Below are positions 56,401 to 64,000 of a DNA stretch of 64,000 nt, piece by piece (the first letter of the stretch is position 1; each line of letters begins with the position of its first letter). The position numbers were made by a program, and so were the translations under genes. The notes beneath the pieces were generated by a model. The model did no database searches, was not told where the DNA came from, and saw nothing but the letters and a program-made list of their open reading frames with translations. The stretch comes from Symsagittifera roscoffensis. Taxonomy: Eukaryota; Xenacoelomorpha; Acoela; Convolutidae. Location: assembly GCF_963678635.1 (NCBI RefSeq), contig NC_087063.1, positions 42,298,759 to 42,362,758 on the forward strand. Reading direction: 5' to 3'.

Positions 56401-59400
56401 ACAACCAACCTAATTTGTGCGAAAAAAGAAGTAAGCAATGTAAATTCAGTATTGTGGGCGGGGAAACAACGGTTTCGGTTTTTAACTGAATTTCACGGAC
56501 TGGGTGATATGCCCAACGAATTTCAACGGGTCATAGACTCACTTTTAAAGATCATATCGTTCACAAATTGTTATATAGACGATATTCTGGTGAATTGAAG
56601 GGATCACTGGAGGAACATAAAGCAATTGTAATTAAAGTTCTGACAATTCTGGACAACAACAAAATGGCGGTGAAATGGGGGAAATGTGCATTCTTCCAGT
56701 CAGAAATAAGTTGGTGAGGCTTTAAAATCTCGGAAGATGGAGTACAACCTTTGGTCGGTAAAGCAGACGCCAACAAGAACCTCCCAATCCCCCAGAACAT
56801 TTCGGAACTGCAATCCTTTTTGGCTCCATAAATCAGTATGTAAAATTTGTACCAAGTTAGCTCTCCACTTCGTCCCCTGTTAAACAAAAAAATCAATATA
56901 TAAATGGGACAATAACCATTCGTTAGCCTTCGAAAAACTACAAACAGAAATTTTAAATATTATGGAAAACAGTCAATTAAAAAAAACGAGATCAAAAACG
57001 GACGCCTCTCATAGTGGTCTGGGCGCAATTTTAGAACAATTCCAAGGGGGGCAATGGAAAAACAATTGCATTCGCCTCAAGAATTCTCAGCAACCATGAA
57101 ATGAAATATTCCACAAACAAATTGGAACTGTTCGGCGTGGTGTAAACCTCAGAACAATTTAGAAATTACTTTTACGGGGCAGAATTCGAAATCGTAACGG
57201 ACCATAAAGCTCTTCTTTCAGCTCTTTCGGCAAATCATAGTAATGAGACTATGCATAGTCGACTGACCCGCTGGGTAAACATATTGTTACCTAAGATTTC
57301 CCATATACCAGGAAAAGATATGGGTTTACCGACCTCTTATCTAGATTACCTTCGAGAAAAGCCCTCCCACCTTCTTATTACGACGAAGAATTTGTTGTAG
57401 CTTCAACCGACAAAATTCCAAATATTTTATCCAATAGCGACCATTCTAATCTTGTAAAAGTGGATTCTGTAGATAGACCGTCGGTGGCTGTAAATACAAA
57501 TACGCTCGTTGATAGTAATATCCTGTCGGGAGTAGGAAAATCAAGCGATCCAATTGGTCAAGATGCTTTTAACAGCTCTTTAGCTTATCTTAATCTTAAA
57601 ATTATTGCCGCTATCATATCTTGAATTAATCAGTCACTAAAAATTGGCAAAAGTTCTCATTTTGAAGCAGAAAATTGTTCTTCCAAGTTTTTACCTCTTG
57701 ACAACTCTACATAGAATTACAAGAGCATTATTTTATCGGACAAGGTGTTTTTATACTTTCTCATTAAAAATAAACACTTAATTCCACAGAACAAAAAAAT
57801 TTTCGCAACACAAAAATAGACCTGATTACCGGCCCATTACTTAATATTCCAGAAGAACACAGTTTTTCTTTAAAGTTCAAAGATGAGCACCTACCGGACA
57901 ATCACGCAAATCTTCTGAAAAGATTCAAATCCGACTTAAAACTTCCCAACTCTCCGTTGTTTACCGAAGACCACTTCTCCAAAAAATTACTACAACTGAT
58001 GACGAGAGAGTACAAAGTGATTTGGGACCTAATAGACACTATAAAAACCGGACGACCGATGGGCATTCACGAAAATTATTCGAAAAATTGCGCAAAGGAC
58101 CTTCACATGAAAGACGACTTATTATTCTTAGATAATAAGTTAGTCGTACCGGCAACCATCAGGGTTATCTTCAGCTCTTTGCTTCACGAGACCCATCCAG
58201 GCCAAATCGGGTTGAAATTTTTAGCAGAAAATATTTGGTGGCCCCATTTCTACCGAGAGATATACCATCAAGGGAAGTCATGTAACCAATGCCTGAAAGC
58301 CGGAAAGAACCTCTAAGTTTTACTTGGTATGGACCATACTACAAAACTACCCACGTCGTCGTTCGCAAACGAGGAAAAAACCTGGACTTCGCAGGACCTT
58401 TGGACATTTTTTAAGGAACAAAAAATATATATTCTCTTGTGCACCGTTATCTCATTTTTAAACGATTATTGCCATCTTCACGGAGTTCCAAAGAAGATTA
58501 GAGTCGACAATGGGTCGTGTTTTTTATCATACGATTTTAAAACCTTCTGTGAAAAATATAACATCGAAATCATTTACTCTACAGTCGGCGACCATAGATC
58601 CAATGGGCTCGTGGAAAGACTTGTATTTACTGTCAAGTCTAATTTATTAACCAAGTCATTTGATTTACCAAAACCTTCTTTAAACTCTTTGATCGAAAAA
58701 TTGGTTGTACTCCGTTCGAGAAACATTTTAATAGAACGGCTAACACCAGATGCAAAAATCTGATTTCCCCTGATAACCGTTTAGAAAAAGGAAAAATAAT
58801 TCTATGCGACCAACGGTCCAGAAATTGGGAGTTGCACGACGGCGCGGCAGACGGCTATCTGGACGCTGATATGGACACTCAAACCAACTCCGAAGACAAC
58901 CTGCCGCTAGCTCTCACAATCCCAAGGACTCCCGTTCCAGAAGCTCATAATCCGGACAAAGGCTCAAGATCGATGAAGAAACTAGTCTCTGGAGGTAAAT
59001 ACTATAGAAGACCGGCCAACACAAAAAATTGGGAACCTTATTTTAATCTTGTAAAGGAGGATGTCATCGGCTCATCTGAGCACACCATACTACTTGATAA
59101 CGGCCACGTTTTAGAAAAATCGGATCTAGCCTACAAAGGAAAACTACTCCCCGGTCCCAGGAAAATTGTTGTGAATCAGTCAACCATCGGGCATAATCTA
59201 ACTATACCTTCGAGTTTAGCAGGAAAGGGGAAACTATTTACTCCGAAAAAGACAGTTGGGAAAGATCAAACCCAGCTAAATCAAGGGATATCAAGAGCGG
59301 ATAGGCGTTAACATGTGTCTGGCCCGTCGACAGATCCATGTTTTACACACGATCTTTCACGAGACATCTCAGATTCCTCGTCCTCTTGATATTTAAACTC

Positions 59401-62400
59401 TTGGTGTGGAATAATAGACGACTATTTCGATGATATGACAAATAATAATGTACCGCTTAGCCAACAAGCCGACTCGGGATCTAACCAAGGGTTAAGTTTT
59501 ACAGGTGATGACCACACTCAATCAATCAGGCCTAATCTCACTGGATCCACAGAAAACCCTGCAATCGTGGACGCGCCAGACGCAGCGGCAATAGAGGGTT
59601 CTGAAAAGAACCAGATTCTATTGGACAGTACCCCAGAAGAACTTTCCCCAGTGGAACAACAACCGAGGCCGTCTAGACCTTGCAGAAACGTGGGTCCCCG
59701 AATTCTTCGGAGAACGAAGATACAGCGACATCGTTATAGAAAAGGAAGACCCGACCACTGAAGTGTTTACGCTACAGGACGACCATCTTAGCTCAACGAG
59801 GGCTACTTTGACTGTCACTTCACCATCAGAACTCCTAGCACCACTCGTGGAGGTACCTCCAAAAACCTCCCTCGTTGCAGAAACTACCTTATCCTGGACA
59901 TCACAGAAATCTATTCAATCGGGACAAGCAAGACACACCCCGATTCAGACATTTTGACGAACACATCCTACGGATCTTCCTCTTCACCCCGACCTACAAC
60001 ATACGACACAACTGACAATATAGAAGGAACCAGTGATATTTCATCGACAATTGATACAGACCTGAAACACAGACTAGATTTAATGCAAGATTTATTTGAA
60101 AACTGCCAAAATTTTTTCAATTCTTTTCTCAATTATTTTCACTTTTATAGTATTCATTTTAACTGACCTCCGTTATTGTAGGTAATTTGGTACATGATAA
60201 ATGTACATCTTGTAGATTAGTGTTGTTTCATTTAATTTTTTTTTATTATTGTACAGCGGTAAATTCTGTATATTCACCCTTTGTACATTTGGCCTTTCCA
60301 AATTTCATTTGTAGATTCCATTTTTGCTTGCTGTATTATTGTTTGGCGCAGTTTGTGAAATTTTGTTCCTACTTTGAAGGCGGAAATAGGTGTATATAGA
60401 ACTAGTTTCAGTTAAATTGTAGTTTTAAGTTTTTTCCCGGTGGAAAATGTTGTGATTTGTTCTATGTTTATCTTAATGACCTTCGGTATTGATTAAATAC
60501 CCGTAAGCTCTGCATAATTCGACCATCGGGTTCTAATTTTAGTTTAGAAAGTTTTAAATTCACACTTTATTTTACTTGTTTTATTCTTTTAAGTAATTGT
60601 ACATTAACTGTACATACCTACATAGATTAATAGAACATTTTATTAGATAATTTTAATTGTATGTATGTAACATGAGTGCGATATAATTATCAAAACTTAT
60701 GTAAAAAAGGGAATATTCGTACCAAAATTAGACCGGTGCTAACATACGAGCTTGGAAATCTCAAGATTTGAAGCTAAATTCTTAAGCTTTCCAAACTTTT
60801 GTTATAAAATTTTCTGAATATAAAACACAGCCAACAAAAAATTGGAAAATAGTCAAGGAACGCGAGGAAACGATAAAGTCTAAACTTTGGAGTTTTATAT
60901 ATGAAAAAACTTCAGAAAGTATATATATGGTCGTTAAACTCTTTGAATTTTAAAAAAATTTTGCAATCGACACACTTTTGATTTAATTAACTCAAGTTGA
61001 GAAAACTGAAATAACAGGTTAAAATTTTTTATTCCCTGAGAGTAAAACGTTAATTACGCTGGGAAATCTGAAAATTAAGATCCATTTTTGAAACTTTTGG
61101 TCAGGTTTGTTAACGCTATATCAACTTTCGTAATTCGAGGGCGCAATTTGCCTAAGTTTTACCAGATGAACTGGAATTGAAATCAAAGAGTGCATATATA
61201 CCTAAGTGCATCCATTTGATGTATAAATGCACTTCTGAGGTTGTTAGAGCACTTTAAGACATTTTCCTGACTATTTAAGACATTTTCTTTAAGACATTTT
61301 CTTTAAAAACATTTTAAAAAATCGATTTTTTTCAAAGACATTTTTCAAGCGTTTGTTTTCTGTTTTTAAAACTTACTGTTTCTTGTAGTACAAAAAGACT
61401 GAAATAGTTGAAAAAACGCAAGGATTAGAAAAATAGCTAGACCAAGGAGCAGTATGTAGAAGAATTCAATTAAACTTATCAATCGATACAGGCGCGGGGT
61501 CAGCATCTCGGAAAATTTCATCTAAATGAGTTAATCGAAACTGTTCAGACAAGTTAATCTTGAGACTGAGATGGATTTTCGAAATGTACTTTAAAATCCG
61601 AATCACAATCAATATGACTGCAATGGGATGCCACATTTGACCACCTAAGAGTTTTCCTCAAGGTAACCAAATTGACTGGGAAAGAATTGAAAAACCGACC
61701 CAATTCCATAACTACTTTCCACTCTCCGACAGTTGTCGTAACAATGGCTTCTTGGCCAGAGACAAAAAATGCTAACCAACCCTGATCTAAACTAATTTAG
61801 AGGTACTACTAAGTAGGACCCGAAGCCACATATCTATGTCTGAATGCTAGTTACAGCTTTTCTGGTTGATCTAGAGATTAAGCACAAGATAACGTGACAC
61901 GTGCAGGCACTTTTTAGGGCTACAGTAATTAATCAGTTTTGTTGTCCGACCTGAAACAGCCCGTATTTGTGGGAAGATGTCTCGATGCCAGTGCCCATCA
62001 CCAGACCCCCCACAGTCAGGTCATCTAACTCAGGCAGGATGGGGATCGTCCACCCCAATTGACTGAGGGTGTGAGACAGCTGGCCCATCGATACAAGTGG
62101 CTCACACCGAACGTATCTATACAGATTATTCAACTCTAGGTCATAACAGCATCTTATAAGAAAGAAACTGTTATGGGCGAAACTCAGTCTAGATATCAGT
62201 CACAGCTGTGTGTGTACTAAAAAACTCTGCCGATACAAACTAATAATTTTAACGCTGCCGATATATATACTAATAATTTAAAGTTTCGGTGAAACGTGCT
62301 TATGCTGTCAGTTAGCAAAAACATGCTTGCAAAAAAGTGCACTGAACAGGAAAAGAGAACACATTAAGTTTTCAAAATAAATTGCTTGCAAGAGCAAAAT

Positions 62401-63430
62401 TGTTTACAAGCAAAAAGGAATTAAAAACGCCCAAATTTTGTCCAATTAGCTTCTTCTGCTGAAATGAATACCTTTGCTCTGTGTTGACCTCCAGAATGTC
62501 TACCAGTTCTATCTTGATTTGACTCATGCGCTTCTTGTAAACCATGTTCTGCAAAGATATTGTCTGCCAGCCTGCGGAAAAATTTCCATCATACATGATT
62601 TTAAAAACAACTCAAAGTTTAGAAAACCTAATTGAAAACCGATTTCTCCGATAAAAAAACCAAACTGATTGCAAAAAAAATATTTAATTGATTCCCTAAT
62701 TTTATTTCCCTGAAACATTTCCCTAATTTCTCATTGATCAGTGAACTTATACTGCAAGAGAAGGCAGTACTCTACATGCAGCTCAATGAAGCAATAGAAT
62801 ACTGTACCCAGGGGCGGATCTAGGATTTTCTCGAGGTGGGGCGGATTTTCAAAAAAATTTTAAAATTTTGACGACCTTTTTTTTAGGTCGACAGGGGGGG
62901 GGGAGGGGGGGGGGGGGTTGGGGGGTGGGAATGGCGGATTTTCAAAAATTTTTTTAAAATTTTGACGACTTTTTTTTAGGTCGACATTACGAGGCCAAAC
63001 TGTGCACTGGATAGGAGCACAATTTTGTGTCTGTATGTTCCTGGATTCCAGAGACAAGTCTTTAAACATGTTAAAATTTTGTCGGAACGATCAAAGAGAA
63101 GGAAAGAACAAAAGAAGAACAAAGGGGGCGTCCTTGTTGCGGAATCCGATTACAATGCACAAAATGCACATTGTATAGATTTTTTCCGAGCTCTCCTAGA
63201 GCACTAAAAAGACGCTTTTTTGGCCAAATTTTCTGCACAGCCCCCCCTAAATCCGCCCCTGACTATACCAATTAAAAATGAAGTATTTTCGCATTTCCAG
63301 CTGTAAATTTTTCAAACTACCTGGCCTAGCAGTGCACATTGGTTTAGTTGATCCACTCTTGATCCAATCCAGGACCTGCTGTTGAACTTTCTTCACCTTT
63401 CTTGGATGTTGATTTGGAGCAGAGCTTAAT
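47400..63430 (-). CDS. DHCR24: Delta(24)-sterol reductase (24-dehydrocholesterol reductase), nine exons, ends missing
   Basis: Nine minus-strand exons join in frame: 63321-63430, 62472-62571, 61951-62116, 53270-53347, 52988-53116, 52467-52618, 48663-48827, 47854-48096, 47400-47498 (1242 nt, 414 codons). The product aligns along its length with vertebrate DHCR24, the FAD- and NADPH-dependent ER membrane enzyme that reduces the C24 double bond of desmosterol and other sterols. Landmarks are [18 protein letters not shown] (FAD-binding fold), [65 protein letters not shown] and VDIGVYG. The vertebrate protein is about 516 residues. About 55 N-terminal residues (membrane segment) and about 45 C-terminal residues are absent here; the first probably lies right of 64 kb, the second left of 47.4 kb or in the gap. 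All splice sites are GT-AG, and no stop or frameshift is seen, so the gene looks functional. Confidence 0.95.
47854..48096 (-). CDS. DHCR24: DHCR24 exon, [12 protein letters not shown] segment
   Basis: 243 bp: [53 protein letters not shown], ending GACAT|GTAAGT. Highly similar to vertebrates throughout. Confidence 0.96.
48663..48827 (-). CDS. DHCR24: DHCR24 exon, [12 protein letters not shown] segment
   Basis: 165 bp after [56 protein letters not shown]. It has four to six more residues than human between the Lys-rich helix and the IPLR motif. Donor TTCAG|GTCATC. Confidence 0.95.
48828..52466. other. 3.6 kb DHCR24 intron
   Basis: AT-rich, no coding pattern. An inverted-repeat element lies at 50545-50840. 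AAAAAATTATATCACCTTAAAA is duplicated around 51880 and 51940 as part of a 55-bp tandem repeat. CACTACATTCACTACATTGACT occurs at 50211. Confidence 0.45.
50545..50840. repeat. Short inverted-repeat element (MITE-like)
   Basis: CCGGATCTTGTTTACTATTT plus CCCCCC on the left, GGGAAATAGTTAACAAGATC on the right, about 290 bp in all, in a DHCR24 intron. Related ends occur at 31432-31560, and ATCTTGTAAACTATTTCTCC at 7125 is a solo end. Confidence 0.6.
52467..52618 (-). CDS. DHCR24: DHCR24 exon, [10 protein letters not shown] segment
   Basis: 152 bp: [49 protein letters not shown], ending TG|GTAAGT so that Trp is completed in the next exon. It aligns with HFVEGLLYSLDEAVIMTG ... YYKPW. Confidence 0.93.
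52988..53116 (-). CDS. DHCR24: DHCR24 exon, [10 protein letters not shown] segment
   Basis: 43 codons: [20 protein letters not shown], then [14 protein letters not shown] and MQQAIE, donor GAA|GTAATT. That donor gives the same spacing as vertebrates between the AI pair and the FV/FI pair of the next exon; the later GTTCATG would add residues. Confidence 0.9.
53270..53347 (-). CDS. DHCR24: DHCR24 exon, YELV-ADGS segment
   Basis: 78 bp, phase 0 on both sides (CTGTAG|CACATC; GACCTC|GTGAGT): [20 protein letters not shown] then ENQDL. It corresponds to HICTAYELVLADGS in the human protein. Confidence 0.92.
53614..53628. repeat. Poly-C run
   Basis: Fifteen consecutive C followed by GATACGACC, with CCGATACGACCCC 20 bases on. 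It lies in a DHCR24 intron. Confidence 0.8.
54141..54220 (+). repeat. Dispersed TGCTCGTATCAG family, copy at 54.1 kb
   Basis: CAAAACTGCTCATATCAAGG, CAAGGC, then TGAAAATTTTGACTGCC, the same order as at 33399 and 34720. Gypsy C inserted about 85 bp downstream. Confidence 0.55.
54227..54410 (+). repeat. 5' LTR of Gypsy C
   Basis: TGTTATGATTTG ... CGTTTTATTA. It lacks the GTACATTAACTGTACAT segment present in the 3' LTR, which accounts for most of the length difference. The termini are TGTT...ATTA rather than the usual TG...CA. Confidence 0.92.
54410..54994 (+). pseudogene. Gypsy C gag, N-terminal part
   Basis: The start ATG uses the last A of the LTR and the TG of the PBS. The product reads [72 protein letters not shown] and stops at 54994. 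The rest of gag continues in another frame from about 55023. An upstream in-frame ATG at 54368 lies inside the LTR and is not the likely start. Confidence 0.85.
54411..54434 (+). other. Primer binding site of Gypsy C (tRNA-Ser type)
   Basis: TGGCGCAGTC followed by four variable bases and GAATCGAAC. Animal tRNA-Ser complements start TGGCGCAGTCGGTAGGATTCGAAC, so the acceptor stem and the T-arm block both fit. Confidence 0.75.
55023..55436 (+). pseudogene. Gypsy C gag, zinc-knuckle part
   Basis: After a Lys/Ser-rich linker come [16 protein letters not shown] and [14 protein letters not shown]. The second is a CCHC knuckle in which the His is Asn (CX2CX4NX4C); copy B keeps the His. Ends at a stop at 55436. 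Confidence 0.8.
55494..55950 (+). pseudogene. Gypsy C protease region
   Basis: [17 protein letters not shown] is collinear with the MTIDTGNPVSFLNW of copy B, so the catalytic DTG is DSA here. A later frame shows [14 protein letters not shown], the ILGxDxL motif. Stop codons interrupt the region at about 55706. Confidence 0.75.
56210..57340 (+). pseudogene. Gypsy C reverse transcriptase and RNase H
   Basis: Frames give [43 protein letters not shown] and CYIDDILV (YIDD at 56572-56583), then a thumb, [33 protein letters not shown] and [11 protein letters not shown]. Many frame changes are present. The conserved YAYxQI next to the first Asp has become MHTTNL, so the copy is unlikely to be active. 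Confidence 0.85.
57340..57956 (+). pseudogene. Gypsy C RNase H-integrase linker
   Basis: About 200 codons with several stops. It opens with [13 protein letters not shown], sharing the FVVAS box with copy B (KKFVVAS). The later part ([14 protein letters not shown]) leads into the integrase N-terminus. Confidence 0.6.
57957..58763 (+). pseudogene. Gypsy C integrase
   Basis: The zinc-binding domain is intact ([24 protein letters not shown], then CNQC). The core keeps [10 protein letters not shown] (second Asp) and [14 protein letters not shown] (Glu), but the region of the first Asp is missing or scrambled around 58380-58440. The two ORFs are 57957-58316 and 58329-58763. Confidence 0.85.
58832..60166 (+). 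pseudogene. Gypsy C long C-terminal tail
   Basis: About 440 codons after the integrase core in several frames: [20 protein letters not shown] and [18 protein letters not shown] resemble a small beta-barrel such as the C-terminal nucleic-acid-binding domain. Pro/Ser/Thr-rich sequence and [17 protein letters not shown] follow. There is no signal peptide or transmembrane pattern that would suggest an envelope protein. Confidence 0.5.
60448..60645 (+). repeat. 3' LTR of Gypsy C
   Basis: TGTTGTGATTTG ... CATTTTATTA, followed by the GATAA duplication. 198 bp. Confidence 0.92.
60646..61950. other. DHCR24 intron right of Gypsy C
   Basis: No exon recognised. Short features only: AAGTGCAT/ATGCACTT hairpin at 61203-61232 and TAAGACATTTTCTT tandem copies at 61257-61310. 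Confidence 0.4.
61951..62116 (-). CDS. DHCR24: DHCR24 exon, FAD-binding motif
   Basis: 166 bp encoding [48 protein letters not shown]. It is the most conserved stretch of the FAD-binding fold. The donor is CAG|GTCGGA; the intron that follows is 8.6 kb and holds Gypsy C. Confidence 0.97.
62472..62571 (-). CDS. DHCR24: DHCR24 exon, membrane-proximal segment
   Basis: 100 bp after [28 protein letters not shown] and [10 protein letters not shown], donor CAAAG|GTATTC. It completes the split Gly of RPGW and matches the GWLTVSL ... MDILEVDT stretch in vertebrates. Confidence 0.9.
62809..63261. mobile_element. hAT-type MITE, copy 6, with an inserted segment
   Basis: Both ends are preserved: CAGGGGCGGATCTAGG and CCTAAATCCGCCCCTG. 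Flanking 8-mers ACTGTACC (62801-62808) and ACTATACC (63262-63269) match at 7 of 8. Between about 62983 and 63178 a piece of the 25355-25900 repeat is inserted. A G-rich run (62893-62935) lies in the duplicated left part. It lies in the DHCR24 intron next to the LSSAP exon. Confidence 0.85.
62893..62935 (+). repeat. G-rich tract
   Basis: Runs of 11, 13 and 6-7 G separated by single A, TT or T. By pattern it could form a G-quadruplex in the plus strand, the non-template-like strand opposite to DHCR24 transcription. Confidence 0.6.
63321..63430 (-). CDS. DHCR24: DHCR24 exon, LSSAP segment
   Basis: It encodes [18 protein letters not shown], then WIKSGS and MCTARP, ending CCAG|GTAGTT. The pyrimidine-rich TCTTCGTTCTGCTGTTCAG just before LSSAP looks like a splice acceptor, which would link it to an upstream exon with the N-terminal anchor. 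The alternative is a start at ATG 63459, giving [10 protein letters not shown] before LSSAP; that protein would lack most of the membrane segment, so I prefer the splice. Confidence 0.85.
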
Positions 63431-64000
63431 CTGAACAGCAGAACGAAGATGATTTTCATTGCGATGCGATTTGATCAATTTTATATTCCTTTGAAGTTAT
63501 ACAAAGGGTTGAAAGTTATTGCAAATGTTGATCTTTTGTCTCCTGCTGTACTAGAAACTTTGTGATTGTGAGGTCAAAGTTAACAGACAAGTTTTAGACG
63601 GAAGCTGAATGAAACAACAAAAAGAGAACATAATTTAACAAAACAAGCGGCGACGCAATGAGTTTAAGCAAAAATAACCAACAAACAGTTGGTAAAGTGT
63701 TAATGACTCTTCAGAAGCCATGACTCTTCGGAAAAAAGGATTGATCTTTTTTTATTAGTTTTCAACTTCCAAATGTCGCAGACAAAAATCAGATCTTGTC
63801 AAAGATCCTTGATTTTCAAGAATCTTTTGATTGACACTTTAATCATATAAGTAACCCAGTCACAAAAATATCGAGTGCATGGGAAATTTTTTCTTCCGCT
63901 GGGAATTCTGAAAACTCAAGTTCAGTTTTGAAACAAACAAACATTCAGGGTTTTTGTGGCATTTTAACTTTCATAAATAACTTTTCAGACTTTTCTTCAA
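63431..64000. other. Right end of window, probably DHCR24 intron
   Basis: If the acceptor at 63431 is used, this is intron leading to an upstream exon outside the window. No promoter-like feature was recognised. Confidence 0.4.

Larger units (their letters stand above)
54227..60645 (+). mobile_element. Ty3/Gypsy LTR retrotransposon, copy C (complete, 6419 bp)
   Basis: LTRs at 54227-54410 (184 bp) and 60448-60645 (198 bp), with a 5-bp target duplication GATAA at 54222-54226 and 60646-60650. The PBS TGGCGCAGTC follows the 5' LTR with no spacer, and a GGTGGAAAA polypurine stretch precedes the 3' LTR. Gag, protease, reverse transcriptase, RNase H, integrase and a long C-terminal tail follow in order; stops and frameshifts break all of them. 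It sits in a DHCR24 intron, antisense to the gene. Same family as copy A. Confidence 0.95.

Overview
This is an AT-rich stretch of animal nuclear DNA with long GT-AG introns. It holds two split protein-coding genes on the minus strand, set in a dense field of transposable elements. I cannot name the species. A DHCR24 gene with animal-type exon structure, a PEST-type non-receptor tyrosine phosphatase, Ty3/Gypsy elements primed by a tRNA-Ser-like PBS, a CR1/L2/Jockey-like LINE and hAT and Tc1-like miniature elements point to an invertebrate metazoan.

Layout: (1) 1-4837 is a decayed minus-strand Gypsy element (copy A) with its 5' LTR at 4642-4837 and its other end beyond the window. A foldback repeat follows it. 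(2) 6637-13225 holds five exons of a tyrosine phosphatase, running leftwards; the catalytic half lies outside the window. (3) 15085-21789 is a nest: hAT-type miniature elements, one of which was split by a complete 5.7 kb Gypsy element (copy B, 15981-21708, 5-bp target duplication). (4) 22-38 kb is gene-poor. It has two large inverted-repeat elements (22536-23950; 27556-28287), a five-copy 90-bp tandem array (29551-30000) and many small dispersed repeats. (5) 40-43.6 kb is a LINE with an intact reverse transcriptase reading frame. (6) 45378-46343 is an unrecognised 321-codon ORF of higher GC with Gln/Asn-rich repeats. A 200-N assembly gap follows at 46719-46918. (7) 47400-63430 holds nine exons of DHCR24 on the minus strand, about 414 codons that align end to end with the vertebrate protein. 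The extreme N-terminal membrane segment and the last C-terminal exon are not in view. One DHCR24 intron carries a 6.4 kb Gypsy element (copy C, 54227-60645) in the opposite orientation.

The most unusual observation concerns the Gypsy elements. In B and C there is no leader: the gag start codon is made from the last base of the LTR and the first two bases of the primer binding site, so the first gag codons are also the tRNA-Ser annealing site. Other points of interest are a conserved core motif shared by a dispersed repeat family and the 90-bp tandem array, and an orphan ORF inside or next to the DHCR24 locus. All calls come from reading the sequence and from remembered family features; no database search was run.
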